DNA from: Sabulitectum sp964386635
Lineage (GTDB): Bacteria; Fermentibacterota; Fermentibacteria; Fermentibacterales; JCC-6
Direction of reading: 5' to 3'
DNA length: 10,507 bases
Assembly (NCBI GenBank): GCA_964386635.1
Contig: CAYLRO010000066.1
Coordinates: 1 to 10,507, forward strand
The translations under genes were made by a program, and so were the position numbers. The stretch's first letter is position 1, and the number at the start of each line of letters is the position of its first letter. The notes under the pieces were generated by a model. The model was not told the origin of the DNA. It worked only from the letters and a program-made list of their open reading frames with translations, and did no database searches. Positions 1-6,841 of the stretch are shown here, piece after piece.

Positions 1-20
1 TAAGGGGTGCCAAAACGAAT

Positions 21-47
21 CTTAGAACTATATCCACTGGTTCTAAG
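21..47. repeat. Perfect 8-bp inverted repeat, possible stem-loop
   Basis: CTTAGAAC (21-28) and GTTCTAAG (40-47) are exact reverse complements separated by 11 bases. The stem is AT-rich and no T-run follows, so it is a poor intrinsic terminator. It lies upstream of the hip operators and could be the tail structure of a gene to the left, or a binding site. Function unknown. Confidence 0.4.
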
Positions 48-111
48 TGTTCACTGCGGGATACTGCTTCTACATAATCGAACTACTTAACACTTGGCTC
101 TTCTTCGTGGA

Positions 112-127
112 ATGCCCGTACGGGAAT
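112..127. promoter_or_regulatory. Palindromic operator 1 of the hipBA upstream region
   Basis: ATGCCCGTACGGGAAT is a near-perfect palindrome with core CCCGTACGGG at 115-124. It is the most distal of three copies, and its centre (119.5) is exactly 49 bp from the centre of the next. HipB-type repressors bind short palindromes upstream of their own operon, so this is inferred to be a HipB operator. The sequence differs from the E. coli hip operator type (TATCC-N8-GGATA). Confidence 0.7.
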
Positions 128-160
128 CAAAAGCAATTCAACTAATTCAATTAAGTATTA

Positions 161-176
161 CATACCGTACGGGAAT
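161..176. promoter_or_regulatory. Palindromic operator 2 of the hipBA upstream region
   Basis: CATACCGTACGGGAAT keeps the right half of the palindrome intact (ACGGGAAT) and has a degenerate left half. Its centre (168.5) is 49 bp from both neighbouring copies. It ends just upstream of the candidate -35 element at 184-189. The weaker left arm suggests lower affinity than the copy at 210-225. Confidence 0.65.
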
Positions 177-183
177 ATTCCAA

Positions 184-212
184 TTGCATTCTTTTCATTT
201 CTACCGTATATT
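184..212 (+). promoter_or_regulatory. Candidate hipBA promoter
   Basis: TTGCAT (184-189) is followed after 17 bases by TATATT (207-212), which matches the sigma-70 -10 consensus at five of six positions; the -35 is weak (three of six). The -10 overlaps the left edge of operator 3 (210-225), so a bound repressor would block RNA polymerase. The predicted start near 219 gives a leader of about 70 bases before the hipB ATG. Confidence 0.4.
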
Positions 213-225
213 CCCGTACGGGAAT
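210..225. promoter_or_regulatory. Palindromic operator 3, perfect 16-bp copy
   Basis: ATTCCCGTACGGGAAT is a perfect 16-bp palindrome and probably defines the consensus of the three copies. It overlaps the candidate -10 of the hip promoter, the classic position for autorepression. An additional half-site-like CTACCGTA at 201-208 sits about 10 bp (one helical turn) upstream. Confidence 0.75.
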
Positions 226-290
226 AATGTTATGAGATGTTTCTTTAACAGGAATGAAGCATTTGTAGGTTAGAATGGTGGTGGTTAAAG

Positions 291-560
291 ATGCCTGAGA
301 ACGAAACAGATAACATGTACGGGCGAGTTTTAAATGTAAAAGAATTTGGGGAGAAAATCAGATCAAAGAGGAAAATGTTAGGTTTAACTCTTAAGCATGT
401 TGCAGGGCTGTCAGGTATTGGACCAAGGTATCTCTCAGAGTTAGAGCGAGGAAAGAACACAATTGAAATGGGCAAGGCTTTGCGTGTTGCTAATAGCCTT
501 GGTTTAGAACTCTTACTTCGACCAAGATCTCGGCTGGAGAAAAGGGTGGATAATGTCTGA
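291..560 (+). CDS. hipB: HipB-type antitoxin, helix-turn-helix repressor
   Basis: An 89-residue DNA-binding protein of the XRE/HTH_3 family. Residues 18-77 form the helix-turn-helix domain, with recognition segment 'GIGPRYLSELERGK' (42-55). This has the 'YLSELERGK' signature common in HipB-like antitoxins. HipB neutralises the HipA kinase by direct binding and represses its own operon. Its gene overlaps hipA by 8 bp, which supports translational coupling. The ATG at 291 follows a purine-rich GGTGGTGG stretch; an internal ATG at 315 would remove eight residues outside the HTH and cannot be excluded. Three CCCGTACGGG-type palindromes upstream are the likely operators. Base composition is visibly AT-rich (about 35% GC over 301-360) compared with genes further right. 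Confidence 0.88.
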   Translation: MPENETDNMYGRVLNVKEFGEKIRSKRKMLGLTLKHVAGLSGIGPRYLSELERGKNTIEMGKALRVANSLGLELLLRPRSRLEKRVDNV

Positions 561-1842
561 CAGCAAAACACTGAGTGTTTATTATGAGAACTTCGAAGTC
601 GGAGTTATCAGTGCTGACAGGATGAACAGGATGTCTTTCCAGTACTCAGCTTCCTGGATAAGTAATCCGGATGCTTTCCGTATTTCTATCACAATGCCTT
701 TCACAGAGACTGTTTTCCCACATGAAATAGCACATTCGTTTTTTACTAATCTTCTTCCTGAGGGCCTGGTGCGCGAGAATGTTGCTAGATCACTGGGTGT
801 ATCCACTGATAATGATTTTGAGATTCTTGCACGAATCGGCGGAGAATGTGCTGGTGCACTTTGGGTAGGAAGTGGAAAGCCACCGTCTTCGGATAAACAG
901 GTGTATTCAACTATTTCGAAAGATGAATTGTATCAAAGGATTACAGATGGTAATGTTTTATCGTCGATGTTGGGGGCGAAAGAAGTACGGCTTTCCCTGG
1001 CTGGAGCACAGGATAAGTTACCTATCCGCTTAGAAGGAGAAGAAGTGTTGCTTCCTGAGAATGGATGTCCTTCTACGCATATAATGAAGTTTCCGAGTAG
1101 CGATTACAGAGATCTTCCGTCGAATGAAGTATTTGCAGCAAGTTTAGCAAAACATATTGGAATCCGAACCGTTGATGCATGGATTTTTATGGTGAAGGAT
1201 ATTGAAACTTGTATGGTATCAAGATATGACAGATATACAGATGCAGCAAAGAGCATCCGACGTTTACATCAGGAAGACATGTGCCAGGCACTTGGTTTTC
1301 CCCATTTCAAGAAGTACGAATCTGAAGGAGGTCCATCTTTCAAGGATTGTTTTCATCTGGTTGATAGGGTTTGCACAGAGCCAGTAGTGGAGCGTGATCA
1401 GTTATTGAGATGGTTAATCTTTAACATATTGATTGGCAATTCAGATGCACATGCGAAAAATGTATCTCTTCTATTCCACTCTGACGGCAAGGTTGAGCTT
1501 GCACCCTTCTACGATTTGGTGTGCACGCTGAGTTATGTCAATCTTGATAGAGGAATGGCAATGAGTATTGGATCAGTCTTTGATCCCGGGCGAATCGGTC
1601 CACGGCAATTCGACTTGCTGGCCGAGGAGTGTGGGCTTTCACCAAAGTGGCTGAGAGGTTTTACTCTGAATATGGCTGAAAAAGTCTCTGTTGTCCTTGA
1701 TTCAGAACTCACTCAGTTAAGAATGGAGCAATCCGTTCAGCAGCAGGTTCTCCCAACGATCAGGAGACAGACAAGAAATATAAGGAATTCATTCAGACAG
1801 GCAGCTGGTATTGGACCCGATAAGAAAATCACTTTTGGATAA
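553..1842 (+). CDS. hipA: HipA-type serine/threonine kinase toxin
   Basis: A 429-residue protein, the normal full length for HipA. In E. coli, HipA phosphorylates glutamyl-tRNA synthetase and triggers growth arrest and persistence; the target here is inferred. Residues 1-105 are the N-terminal subdomain; the kinase domain follows. Visible motifs are 'SLAGAQDK' (148-155), whose S148 aligns with the autophosphorylated Ser150 of E. coli HipA, and 'HIMKFP' (176-181) with ATP-binding K179. Also present are 'RLHQEDMCQALG' (237-248), the catalytic loop 'NSDAHAKN' (296-303) with D298, and metal-binding 'FYDL' with D321. All key residues are present, so the kinase should be active. It starts at an ATG eight bases before the end of hipB, behind a GGTGG purine stretch. 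There is no separate HipS-like gene, so this is the two-gene type rather than HipBST. Confidence 0.93.
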   Translation: MSDSKTLSVYYENFEVGVISADRMNRMSFQYSASWISNPDAFRISITMPFTETVFPHEIAHSFFTNLLPEGLVRENVARSLGVSTDNDFEILARIGGECAGALWVGSGKPPSSDKQVYSTISKDELYQRITDGNVLSSMLGAKEVRLSLAGAQDKLPIRLEGEEVLLPENGCPSTHIMKFPSSDYRDLPSNEVFAASLAKHIGIRTVDAWIFMVKDIETCMVSRYDRYTDAAKSIRRLHQEDMCQALGFPHFKKYESEGGPSFKDCFHLVDRVCTEPVVERDQLLRWLIFNILIGNSDAHAKNVSLLFHSDGKVELAPFYDLVCTLSYVNLDRGMAMSIGSVFDPGRIGPRQFDLLAEECGLSPKWLRGFTLNMAEKVSVVLDSELTQLRMEQSVQQQVLPTIRRQTRNIRNSFRQAAGIGPDKKITFG

Positions 1843-1848
1843 TTACTT

Positions 1849-1876
1849 TTAACGATTCTTCACTCCTTACAATAAT
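1849..1876 (+). promoter_or_regulatory. Candidate promoter for the small lipoprotein gene
   Basis: TTAACG (1849-1854; four of six -35 matches), a 16-base spacer, then AATAAT (1871-1876; five of six -10 matches). The predicted transcript would begin near 1883, after the ATG at 1875, so it favours the later start codons of the following gene. Confidence 0.35.
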
Positions 1877-1937
1877 GATTGGATGGTTTTATGGAATTGC
1901 TATTAATGCGAAGCTCTGTACCAGGGACAATGACCTT

Positions 1938-2348
1938 ATGAGACTGCTTCTCAAAGAAGGAAGGATGTATTCTGTATTGACTGCGGTTCTTCTTTGTTTT
2001 TCCTCCTGTATGTCATACTACTGGACACCAGTCAGCGATGCAGATCTTAAAGTTGGCGATAAGGTTTATAAAGTTGAAACCCTGTCTGGCGATGCAGTTA
2101 ATTTCAGAGCCCATCCCGGCTCTTCAGCTGTTTTCGATGGGGAAGTGATCAGGGGTATCGACACCAACGGTGACCAACGGATTATAGGATTGAGTGAAGT
2201 CAGCGAGATTGAGCTGGCTAATTGGCAACCTGAAACAGTGTATCTTGTAAGTGGTGCTGTGGCAGTGGTTATTTTATATGTTGCTATTGACTTAATCACC
2301 CAGGGTTCGGACACTGCTGCACCAGGCGGTAAGGGATACCAGTTCTAA
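1938..2348 (+). CDS. Small predicted lipoprotein with C-terminal membrane segment
   Basis: No specific family is recognised. From the ATG at 1938 the product has 136 residues: a charged N-region (MRLLLKEGR), a hydrophobic stretch, and a lipobox-like 'FSSC', so Cys24 is a plausible lipidation site. The middle (about 30-100) is β-strand-rich, 'LKVGDKVYKVETLSGD' then 'GLSEVSEIEL'. It resembles the small barrel found in many envelope lipoproteins that reads '...sGd...g.i.LseI..ie'. Near the C-terminus, 'VYLVSGAVAVVILYVAIDLI' could span a membrane. Two other starts are possible: ATG 1875 lies before the predicted transcript start and gives a poor signal peptide, while ATG 1965 has an AGAAGG ribosome site but loses the positive charges. 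It follows hipA by about 95 bases and is probably not part of that module. Confidence 0.6.
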   Translation: MRLLLKEGRMYSVLTAVLLCFSSCMSYYWTPVSDADLKVGDKVYKVETLSGDAVNFRAHPGSSAVFDGEVIRGIDTNGDQRIIGLSEVSEIELANWQPETVYLVSGAVAVVILYVAIDLITQGSDTAAPGGKGYQF

Positions 2349-2492
2349 ATGCATCCGCTACGGGATTCCAAACTGTACAACCCTATAAGCCCCTGGACAG
2401 GGACAATCCAGCCCTCATAGGCATAACCTGTACCCAGGCTCTCGAGTTCTCAGAACCAGGTAGTTACCCTCCAGCGTACAGTGGGGTAATAT
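2345..2492 (-). pseudogene. Frameshifted remnant with an LGTGYAYEGWI motif
   Basis: On the minus strand, one frame reads 'ILPHCTLEGNYLVL' up to 2451. Skipping one base (2450) moves into a second frame that reads 'ELESLGTGYAYEGWIV' and on to a stop at 2345-2347. The combined pattern (a 'GxYxL' strand, then 'LxxLGxGYxYEGW') resembles the conserved core of RskA-like or anti-sigma-factor-like β-domains found in secreted proteins of this kind of bacterium. No start codon, ribosome site or full domain remains. It is therefore read as a decayed 3' or internal fragment with a +1 insertion. The family match is from memory of the motif and is moderate at best. Confidence 0.4.
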
Positions 2493-2582
2493 TCTGCAAT
2501 CAAGTGTTTTCCGGGCCTCTTGCGGATGAAGTCATATAAACTTATTCTGCTATTGGTTGTTCTGAAGAAGGGAAAGAGAATA

Positions 2583-4409
2583 GTGAAAACCATAGTTTTA
2601 TTCCTGGCTCATTTTCTTGTTGTTGCAGCCACTGGAGCTACTTTTACACAGTCTGACTGGTCGGGAGATACAGGAGTCGCCGGGCCTGTTACCAGTTGGG
2701 AGAACAGCTATCTCTCCAGTCAGTCAATTTCCACTCAGAGTGGTGATATCTGTCTCACCGGAGGCGGACTGCTCCCGGTTCCTGTCAAGCACTTCATAGT
2801 TAACTCTTATCAACTGCCCAGTTGTGTTGTACCCTGTGATATTGACGGTGACGGGGTTGAAGATGTTTTGAGCAGCTCACAGGGATCTGGAGAAATATGC
2901 TGGTGGAAAAATCTGAATGGCACTGGAAACTCCTGGAGTAAAAAAACAGTCCAGCTGGATATATATGGTGGGCAGGTTATTGCAGCTGATATTAATGGAG
3001 ACTCTTTTCTGGATGTGGTTGCTGCATGTGTAAGCGAAGACAAACTTTGCTGGTGGGAGAATATGAATGGTTCCGGTATTGACTGGACAGAGCACAACAT
3101 TGTTTTGGATTTCAACCACGCAATATCAATTCAGTGTGTTGATATAGATTTTGACGGGGATATGGATATTGTTGGTGCAGCCCATGCCTCCATGGAGATT
3201 ACTGTATTTGAGAACCACGGTGGCCAGGGAACGTCATGGGCTACGCACTCGGTAATGAATGGCAGTTACAGACCAAACAACATCTCTATTGGAGACATGA
3301 ATGGGGATGGTGCAATTGATATTGCAATGGCTGCAATGACTGACAGCGCAATTGTCTGGTATGAACAGCTTTCAGATATGGACAGCTGGCAGGAACACAT
3401 TATTGCAACAGGAACCAGCGGATGCCTGGCTCTATCCATTTGTGATCTGGACGCAGACGGGGATATGGATTTTGTTTCCGGAGGATATGACATTGGTCTC
3501 TGCTGGTGGGAAAACATCAACGGTCTGGGTACCGGGCTTCAAATGAAAACAATTGATGCTGATATAGATTATCTGAAAGAAGTTTACCCGTCAGACATGA
3601 ATTCTGACGGAAGTATTGATCTGCTGGTGACAGAGTCAACCAATGTTTTCTGCTATTGGAACAACCCCTTGAATCCAGGAGACTCCTGGACAGGTAGTAC
3701 AGTTGAAGCGGGTTACTCCGCTGCAATATCTGCTGCAGCTTGCGATCTTGACGGGAACATGGTTCCAGACGTTCTTGCCGCCTCCTTCAACGATAACAAA
3801 TTGAACTGGTGGACAATTCTGGAAGAGTATGAACCTCAGGGTAGTCTGGTTTCCTCGATTCTTGATGCCGGGGAGATCGGTGAATGGAATATCTTCCTTT
3901 CCAGTTCACAGGAGCCTTCAGGTACATCTGTGAGTTTCCAGTTCAGGAGTTCGAATGATCCTTCCGATATGGGAGTATGGTCTGATACTGTATTTACCCC
4001 GGACACTCCCCTGGAGGGAATTCTTGATGATTCAACAAGATATCTGCAGTACAGGACCATACTTCAAACCTCTTCCGCGGCAGTTTCACCTGAACTGGCT
4101 GAAGTTGCGTTTTCCTGCACCCAGGTGGGCATAGAAGAAAGTGAGTTCGCTGAAGTTTTGCCATGGTCATTGAGAGCATCCGAGAATCCGTCTATCGGGT
4201 TTTTCTCTGCGCTGGTATCAGTACCTGAAGATGCTTCAGTTAATCTTCTGCTGTATGATGTCTCCGGAAGAGTGGTTGCCAGCGTGTCGCAGGAGCTGCC
4301 GGAGGGTACTCATTCCGTGAGCTTTACCGGTCTTGCCCAGGGAGTTTACTTCTGTACAATGCGCGCGTCGGGTTTTTCTGCTGTGGAAAGAGTAGTTGTT
4401 CTCCGGTAA
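2583..4409 (+). CDS. Secreted seven-bladed FG-GAP/VCBS propeller protein with sorting domain
   Basis: From the GTG at 2583 this is 608 residues. The N-terminus (MKTIVLFLAHFLVVAATGA) is a signal peptide, and AGAAGGG lies about ten bases upstream. An upstream in-frame TTG at 2520 would add 21 odd residues and is less likely. Seven calcium-binding-type loops begin at about residues 86, 136, 187, 238, 288, 338 and 388 (DIDGDGVED, DINGDSFLD, DIDFDGDMD, DMNGDGAID, DLDADGDMD, DMNSDGSID, DLDGNMVPD). That is an almost exact 50-residue period, each followed by a 'CWWENxNG'-like strand, so a closed seven-bladed propeller is likely. Residues 420-515 form a second β-domain ('STRYLQYRTIL'). Residues 535-608 are a type IX-like C-terminal sorting domain ('LLLYDVSGRVV', 'GVYFCTM', 'ERVVVLR'). 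Probably exported to the cell surface or medium; the ligand is unknown. Confidence 0.88.
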   Translation: MKTIVLFLAHFLVVAATGATFTQSDWSGDTGVAGPVTSWENSYLSSQSISTQSGDICLTGGGLLPVPVKHFIVNSYQLPSCVVPCDIDGDGVEDVLSSSQGSGEICWWKNLNGTGNSWSKKTVQLDIYGGQVIAADINGDSFLDVVAACVSEDKLCWWENMNGSGIDWTEHNIVLDFNHAISIQCVDIDFDGDMDIVGAAHASMEITVFENHGGQGTSWATHSVMNGSYRPNNISIGDMNGDGAIDIAMAAMTDSAIVWYEQLSDMDSWQEHIIATGTSGCLALSICDLDADGDMDFVSGGYDIGLCWWENINGLGTGLQMKTIDADIDYLKEVYPSDMNSDGSIDLLVTESTNVFCYWNNPLNPGDSWTGSTVEAGYSAAISAAACDLDGNMVPDVLAASFNDNKLNWWTILEEYEPQGSLVSSILDAGEIGEWNIFLSSSQEPSGTSVSFQFRSSNDPSDMGVWSDTVFTPDTPLEGILDDSTRYLQYRTILQTSSAAVSPELAEVAFSCTQVGIEESEFAEVLPWSLRASENPSIGFFSALVSVPEDASVNLLLYDVSGRVVASVSQELPEGTHSVSFTGLAQGVYFCTMRASGFSAVERVVVLR

Positions 4410-4493
4410 TCTGCATGCAGTTACTTTACAGGAGTTATCCTGATTATCAAACAGAGCCAGACAACCTGCTGTTTCTGCAGGAAGTACAGTCAG

Positions 4494-5852
4494 CTACTGC
4501 CTCAGAATGAGCATTCTTTCTGTGCAGCATGATCCGTTTCCTCTCAGCTGAACAAAAACAGTACCTGCAGGAAGGTTGCTGGCGTTAAGCATCACCTGGT
4601 ATGTGGATGGTTCCAGGAAAGCGTCCAGAGGTGTGTATAACTCACGTCCGGAAACATCGAAAAGTGTAAGTGTATACCTGCCTTCCTGCTGGATATCCAG
4701 GTTTATTGTTCCTGTTGATGTGAGAGGATTCGGGGAGATGGATACTGGCAGCTGCCCACTGAAAATACCTGCTGCATGACTGGCAGTTGAAACAGGGCCC
4801 TGGCCCCACCAGACAATCTCTCCTTCAGTAAACCGCGAATGGCAGATCCATGGATTTGCTTGTTCATCAAGCTGAATTGAAGGTGAAATACCGCAGGTTC
4901 CTTCCCATGTTACAACCTCAGAAGACCATCCGGAGGGAAGTCTTTCTGCGTATCGCAAATCAGAATTGTAGTTGTCATCGTAGGCAACGTGAACTGTTCC
5001 ATCTGATGCAACTGCAATTGAGCAATAGTCGCCGCTCATTGAGTCGATAACTTCTGTTTCCCAGGTTGATGCTGTTTTGTGGTAATATGAGATGCTTGAA
5101 GGTCTCTGAATAACCAGATGCAGGTTATCCTGCTGGTCAGCAGTGAAATCCAGAGCTTCCAGATAGGCAGAAGTAATATTTTCAGACAACCAGCCACTGG
5201 AAGTGTGCCAGCAATGTTTTACAGATCCGCTGCTGGACCAGACGGCATGCGGTTCATCGTTTGAATCCATGGTCAGCGCTATTGGCCAGGATGTGGTACT
5301 GCCGATCTTCTCAAAGGACCAGTCACCATCCTTTGAGCCGTAGTAAACATCATTGTCAGAATCGGTGAGTAGAACATGCAAACTTCCTTGAGAATCCAGT
5401 GTGCAATCCAATCCGTTCCCTGCATCTGCCCAGAAGACTTCTGTCTGCCACTGAGAACCGTTATGCCAGGCATGTATGAAAGAGTCGTTTGAAGCGTTTG
5501 TGTAAACAATATGTGTATAACCGCCTGGAGCCTTAAGAAGAGCTTTTACATACAAATACTGAGCATTGTCCACAACTGTTTCCTGCCAGGAAGAGCCATC
5601 AAATTCAGCGAAAACAACTCCGGAAACACTTCCATAAGCTGGGGTATAAGAAAAACAGGGAAACCCCTGGCTGTTCAGAATCATGGAACAATTACCAACC
5701 GGGTTATCAACCTCTGGAACCATCCTCTGCCAGGTGTCAGGCGCGTCATCTGTCAGTGGAATATTAACATCGCTGAAAGAAGCAAAAGCTGAACCGGCTA
5801 TTAGCAGAGCAATAGGAACATATCTGTGTGTTAATGAAATAAAGAAACTCAT
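4494..5852 (-). CDS. Secreted seven-repeat propeller-like protein with sorting domain
   Basis: A 452-residue exported protein. The start chosen is the ATG at 5852: GGAGG sits eight bases upstream, and the product begins with a signal peptide ending near 'GSAFA' (residue 24). A more upstream ATG would add 16 non-signal residues. Residues 44-342 hold seven repeats of about 43-46 residues with the pattern 'D..G.pHv.y...' then a 'yy' or 'yA' strand, then 'W..e.v' (for example 'DSQGSLHVLLTDSDNDVYY' and 'SDGTVHVAYDDNYNSDLRY'). This suggests a seven-bladed BNR/sialidase-like propeller, but sialidase catalytic residues are not evident. Residues 355-452 are a type IX-like sorting domain with 'SISPNP', 'LTLFDVSGREL' and 'ERMLILRQ'. 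It is convergent with the preceding FG-GAP gene; 84 bases separate their stops. Confidence 0.86.
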   Translation of the reverse strand: MSFFISLTHRYVPIALLIAGSAFASFSDVNIPLTDDAPDTWQRMVPEVDNPVGNCSMILNSQGFPCFSYTPAYGSVSGVVFAEFDGSSWQETVVDNAQYLYVKALLKAPGGYTHIVYTNASNDSFIHAWHNGSQWQTEVFWADAGNGLDCTLDSQGSLHVLLTDSDNDVYYGSKDGDWSFEKIGSTTSWPIALTMDSNDEPHAVWSSSGSVKHCWHTSSGWLSENITSAYLEALDFTADQQDNLHLVIQRPSSISYYHKTASTWETEVIDSMSGDYCSIAVASDGTVHVAYDDNYNSDLRYAERLPSGWSSEVVTWEGTCGISPSIQLDEQANPWICHSRFTEGEIVWWGQGPVSTASHAAGIFSGQLPVSISPNPLTSTGTINLDIQQEGRYTLTLFDVSGRELYTPLDAFLEPSTYQVMLNASNLPAGTVFVQLRGNGSCCTERMLILRQ

Positions 5853-5899
5853 TATGTCTACCTCCAATGGCATATACAAATCTCTATAAGCTATTATCA

Positions 5900-5927
5900 A
5901 TTATACAGAATACGGATAGGGAGTCAA
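5900..5927 (-). promoter_or_regulatory. Strong sigma-70-type promoter of the 4494-5852 gene
   Basis: Read on the minus strand: TTGACT (5927-5922, five of six), a 16-base spacer, then a perfect TATAAT (5905-5900). The expected start is near 5893, about 40 bases before the ATG at 5852. It is the closest match to consensus in the window. Its -35 overlaps an inverted repeat (5926-5947), suggesting regulation. Confidence 0.68.
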
Positions 5928-5947
5928 ATTGCGGAAAGCAGCAATTT
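5926..5947. repeat. Inverted repeat overlapping a -35 element, possible operator
   Basis: AAATTGC (5926-5932) and GCAATTT (5941-5947) are perfect 7-bp arms around an 8-base centre. One arm shares two bases with the -35 of the minus-strand promoter. The centre-to-centre spacing of 15 bp fits a dimeric repressor or activator. It could instead be a hairpin in the 3' end of the transcript from 6010-6717, though no T-run follows. Confidence 0.4.
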
Positions 5948-6009
5948 CTTTTCGCAGTAACTGAGGGGAAGAGGGACCTCGGGCTGTGGCATAACTTTTG
6001 CAATTCAGA

Positions 6010-6717
6010 TCAGATCTCTGAGAGCAGATACTTCTTCCTGATTTCAGGCTCGAACTTTTCTATTGCATATCTCAGCATTGTTCTGGGCATATCTCTGTAT
6101 CCTGGTTTCAGGAACTTCTCTTCAACTGTTCTGTCTCTTTTACCCACTTCCCTGAGCATCCATCCCACGGCTTTGTGGATCAGGTCCTCTTCATCGCTGA
6201 GGAGAATGTCCGAGATTTCCAGAGTGTTTTTGAAGTCACTCTTTCTGATAAAGTGATAAGTGGCGATTATTGAGATCCGTCTTTCCCATAATGATTCCGA
6301 AACTGCAAGATCAGCCAGAATGGATCGGTTTCTGTGCAAAAGCCATGCACCTGCGATGTGAGGAGCGGATGAGTCCACAAGATCCCAGCTGTTTACTTTG
6401 TGAGTGTTATGCAGGTAGATGCTGAATATCTCCTGCTGCAATTGAGTGTCAGCCAGTCTGAAAGTGTTCACCATAGCGAGCAGTGCAAAGAGTCTGATCT
6501 CATGCCACTTTGACTGGAGAAGCAGTTCCAGAGTTTTGTTGTTCACTCCTCTGAAACGTCTTACTTCCTTTCTTATGAGCGGTACACTGATTCCCAGGAA
6601 AAGATCCCCCTCACCGTATTCTCCCGGGCCTGTTTTAAAGAACCGCTGGCTGCGTCGGGCTCTCACCGGGTCTTCCAGTGCCTTCAGTGCTGAGACAATC
6701 TCTTTCCCTGGTGCCAT
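6010..6717 (-). CDS. DNA alkylation repair protein, AlkD-type glycosylase
   Basis: A 235-residue, all-α HEAT-like-repeat protein of the AlkD family. These excise N3- and N7-alkylated bases (such as 3-methyladenine and 7-methylguanine) by wrapping the duplex without flipping the base. The diagnostic motif 'NSWDLVDSSAPHI' (109-121) contains W111 and the catalytic-type D115, which align with W109 and D113 of Bacillus cereus AlkD. 'SLWERR' (142-147) supplies the conserved arginine, and 'KAVGWMLREVGK' (182-193) carries W186, matching AlkD W187. Length is normal (AlkD about 237). The ATG at 6717 has GGGAGG six bases upstream. It is divergent from the Deg9-type protease gene across 124 bases. No membrane or export signal, so cytoplasmic. 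All key residues are in place and the gene looks intact. Confidence 0.92.
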   Translation of the reverse strand: MAPGKEIVSALKALEDPVRARRSQRFFKTGPGEYGEGDLFLGISVPLIRKEVRRFRGVNNKTLELLLQSKWHEIRLFALLAMVNTFRLADTQLQQEIFSIYLHNTHKVNSWDLVDSSAPHIAGAWLLHRNRSILADLAVSESLWERRISIIATYHFIRKSDFKNTLEISDILLSDEEDLIHKAVGWMLREVGKRDRTVEEKFLKPGYRDMPRTMLRYAIEKFEPEIRKKYLLSEI

Positions 6718-6841
6718 CTGTTTCCTCCCTTTCCATTTACCATAGCTGACATTTCGAAGATTGAAAATGGCAGGAACTAATCAGGTTGGTTAGAATAAGC
6801 TCTGTAGAGTAAACCCTTTTTTTCAGAATTAAGGAATTTTA

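Noticed and set aside
112..225. Three evenly spaced palindromes as a CRISPR-like array
   Set aside because: Repeats are only 16 bp, imperfect, three in number, with AT-rich non-spacer sequence and no cas genes; the position before an autoregulated operon fits operators.
245..571. 108-codon minus-strand frame opposite hipB
   Set aside because: Shadow of the antitoxin; low-complexity, serine- and phenylalanine-rich translation with no family features.
2520..2582. TTG start at 2520 for the first FG-GAP protein
   Set aside because: It would put a lysine-rich, non-signal extension before a good signal peptide; the GTG at 2583 has a purine-rich ribosome site. TATAAA at 2535-2540 might instead be its -10, but no matching -35 is seen.
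4465..4481. CCTGC/GCAGG hairpin between the two convergent propeller genes as a terminator
   Set aside because: Only five base pairs and no T-run on either side; not distinguishable from chance.
5867..6256. 129-codon plus-strand frame spanning the promoter and the 3' end of the AlkD gene
   Set aside because: Overlaps the clear AlkD coding frame and the opposite-strand promoter; no domain and no Shine-Dalgarno site.
6761..6796. TTGAAA...TAGAAT as promoter of the protease gene
   Set aside because: The spacer is 24 bases, too long for sigma-70; no better pair was found in the divergent region.
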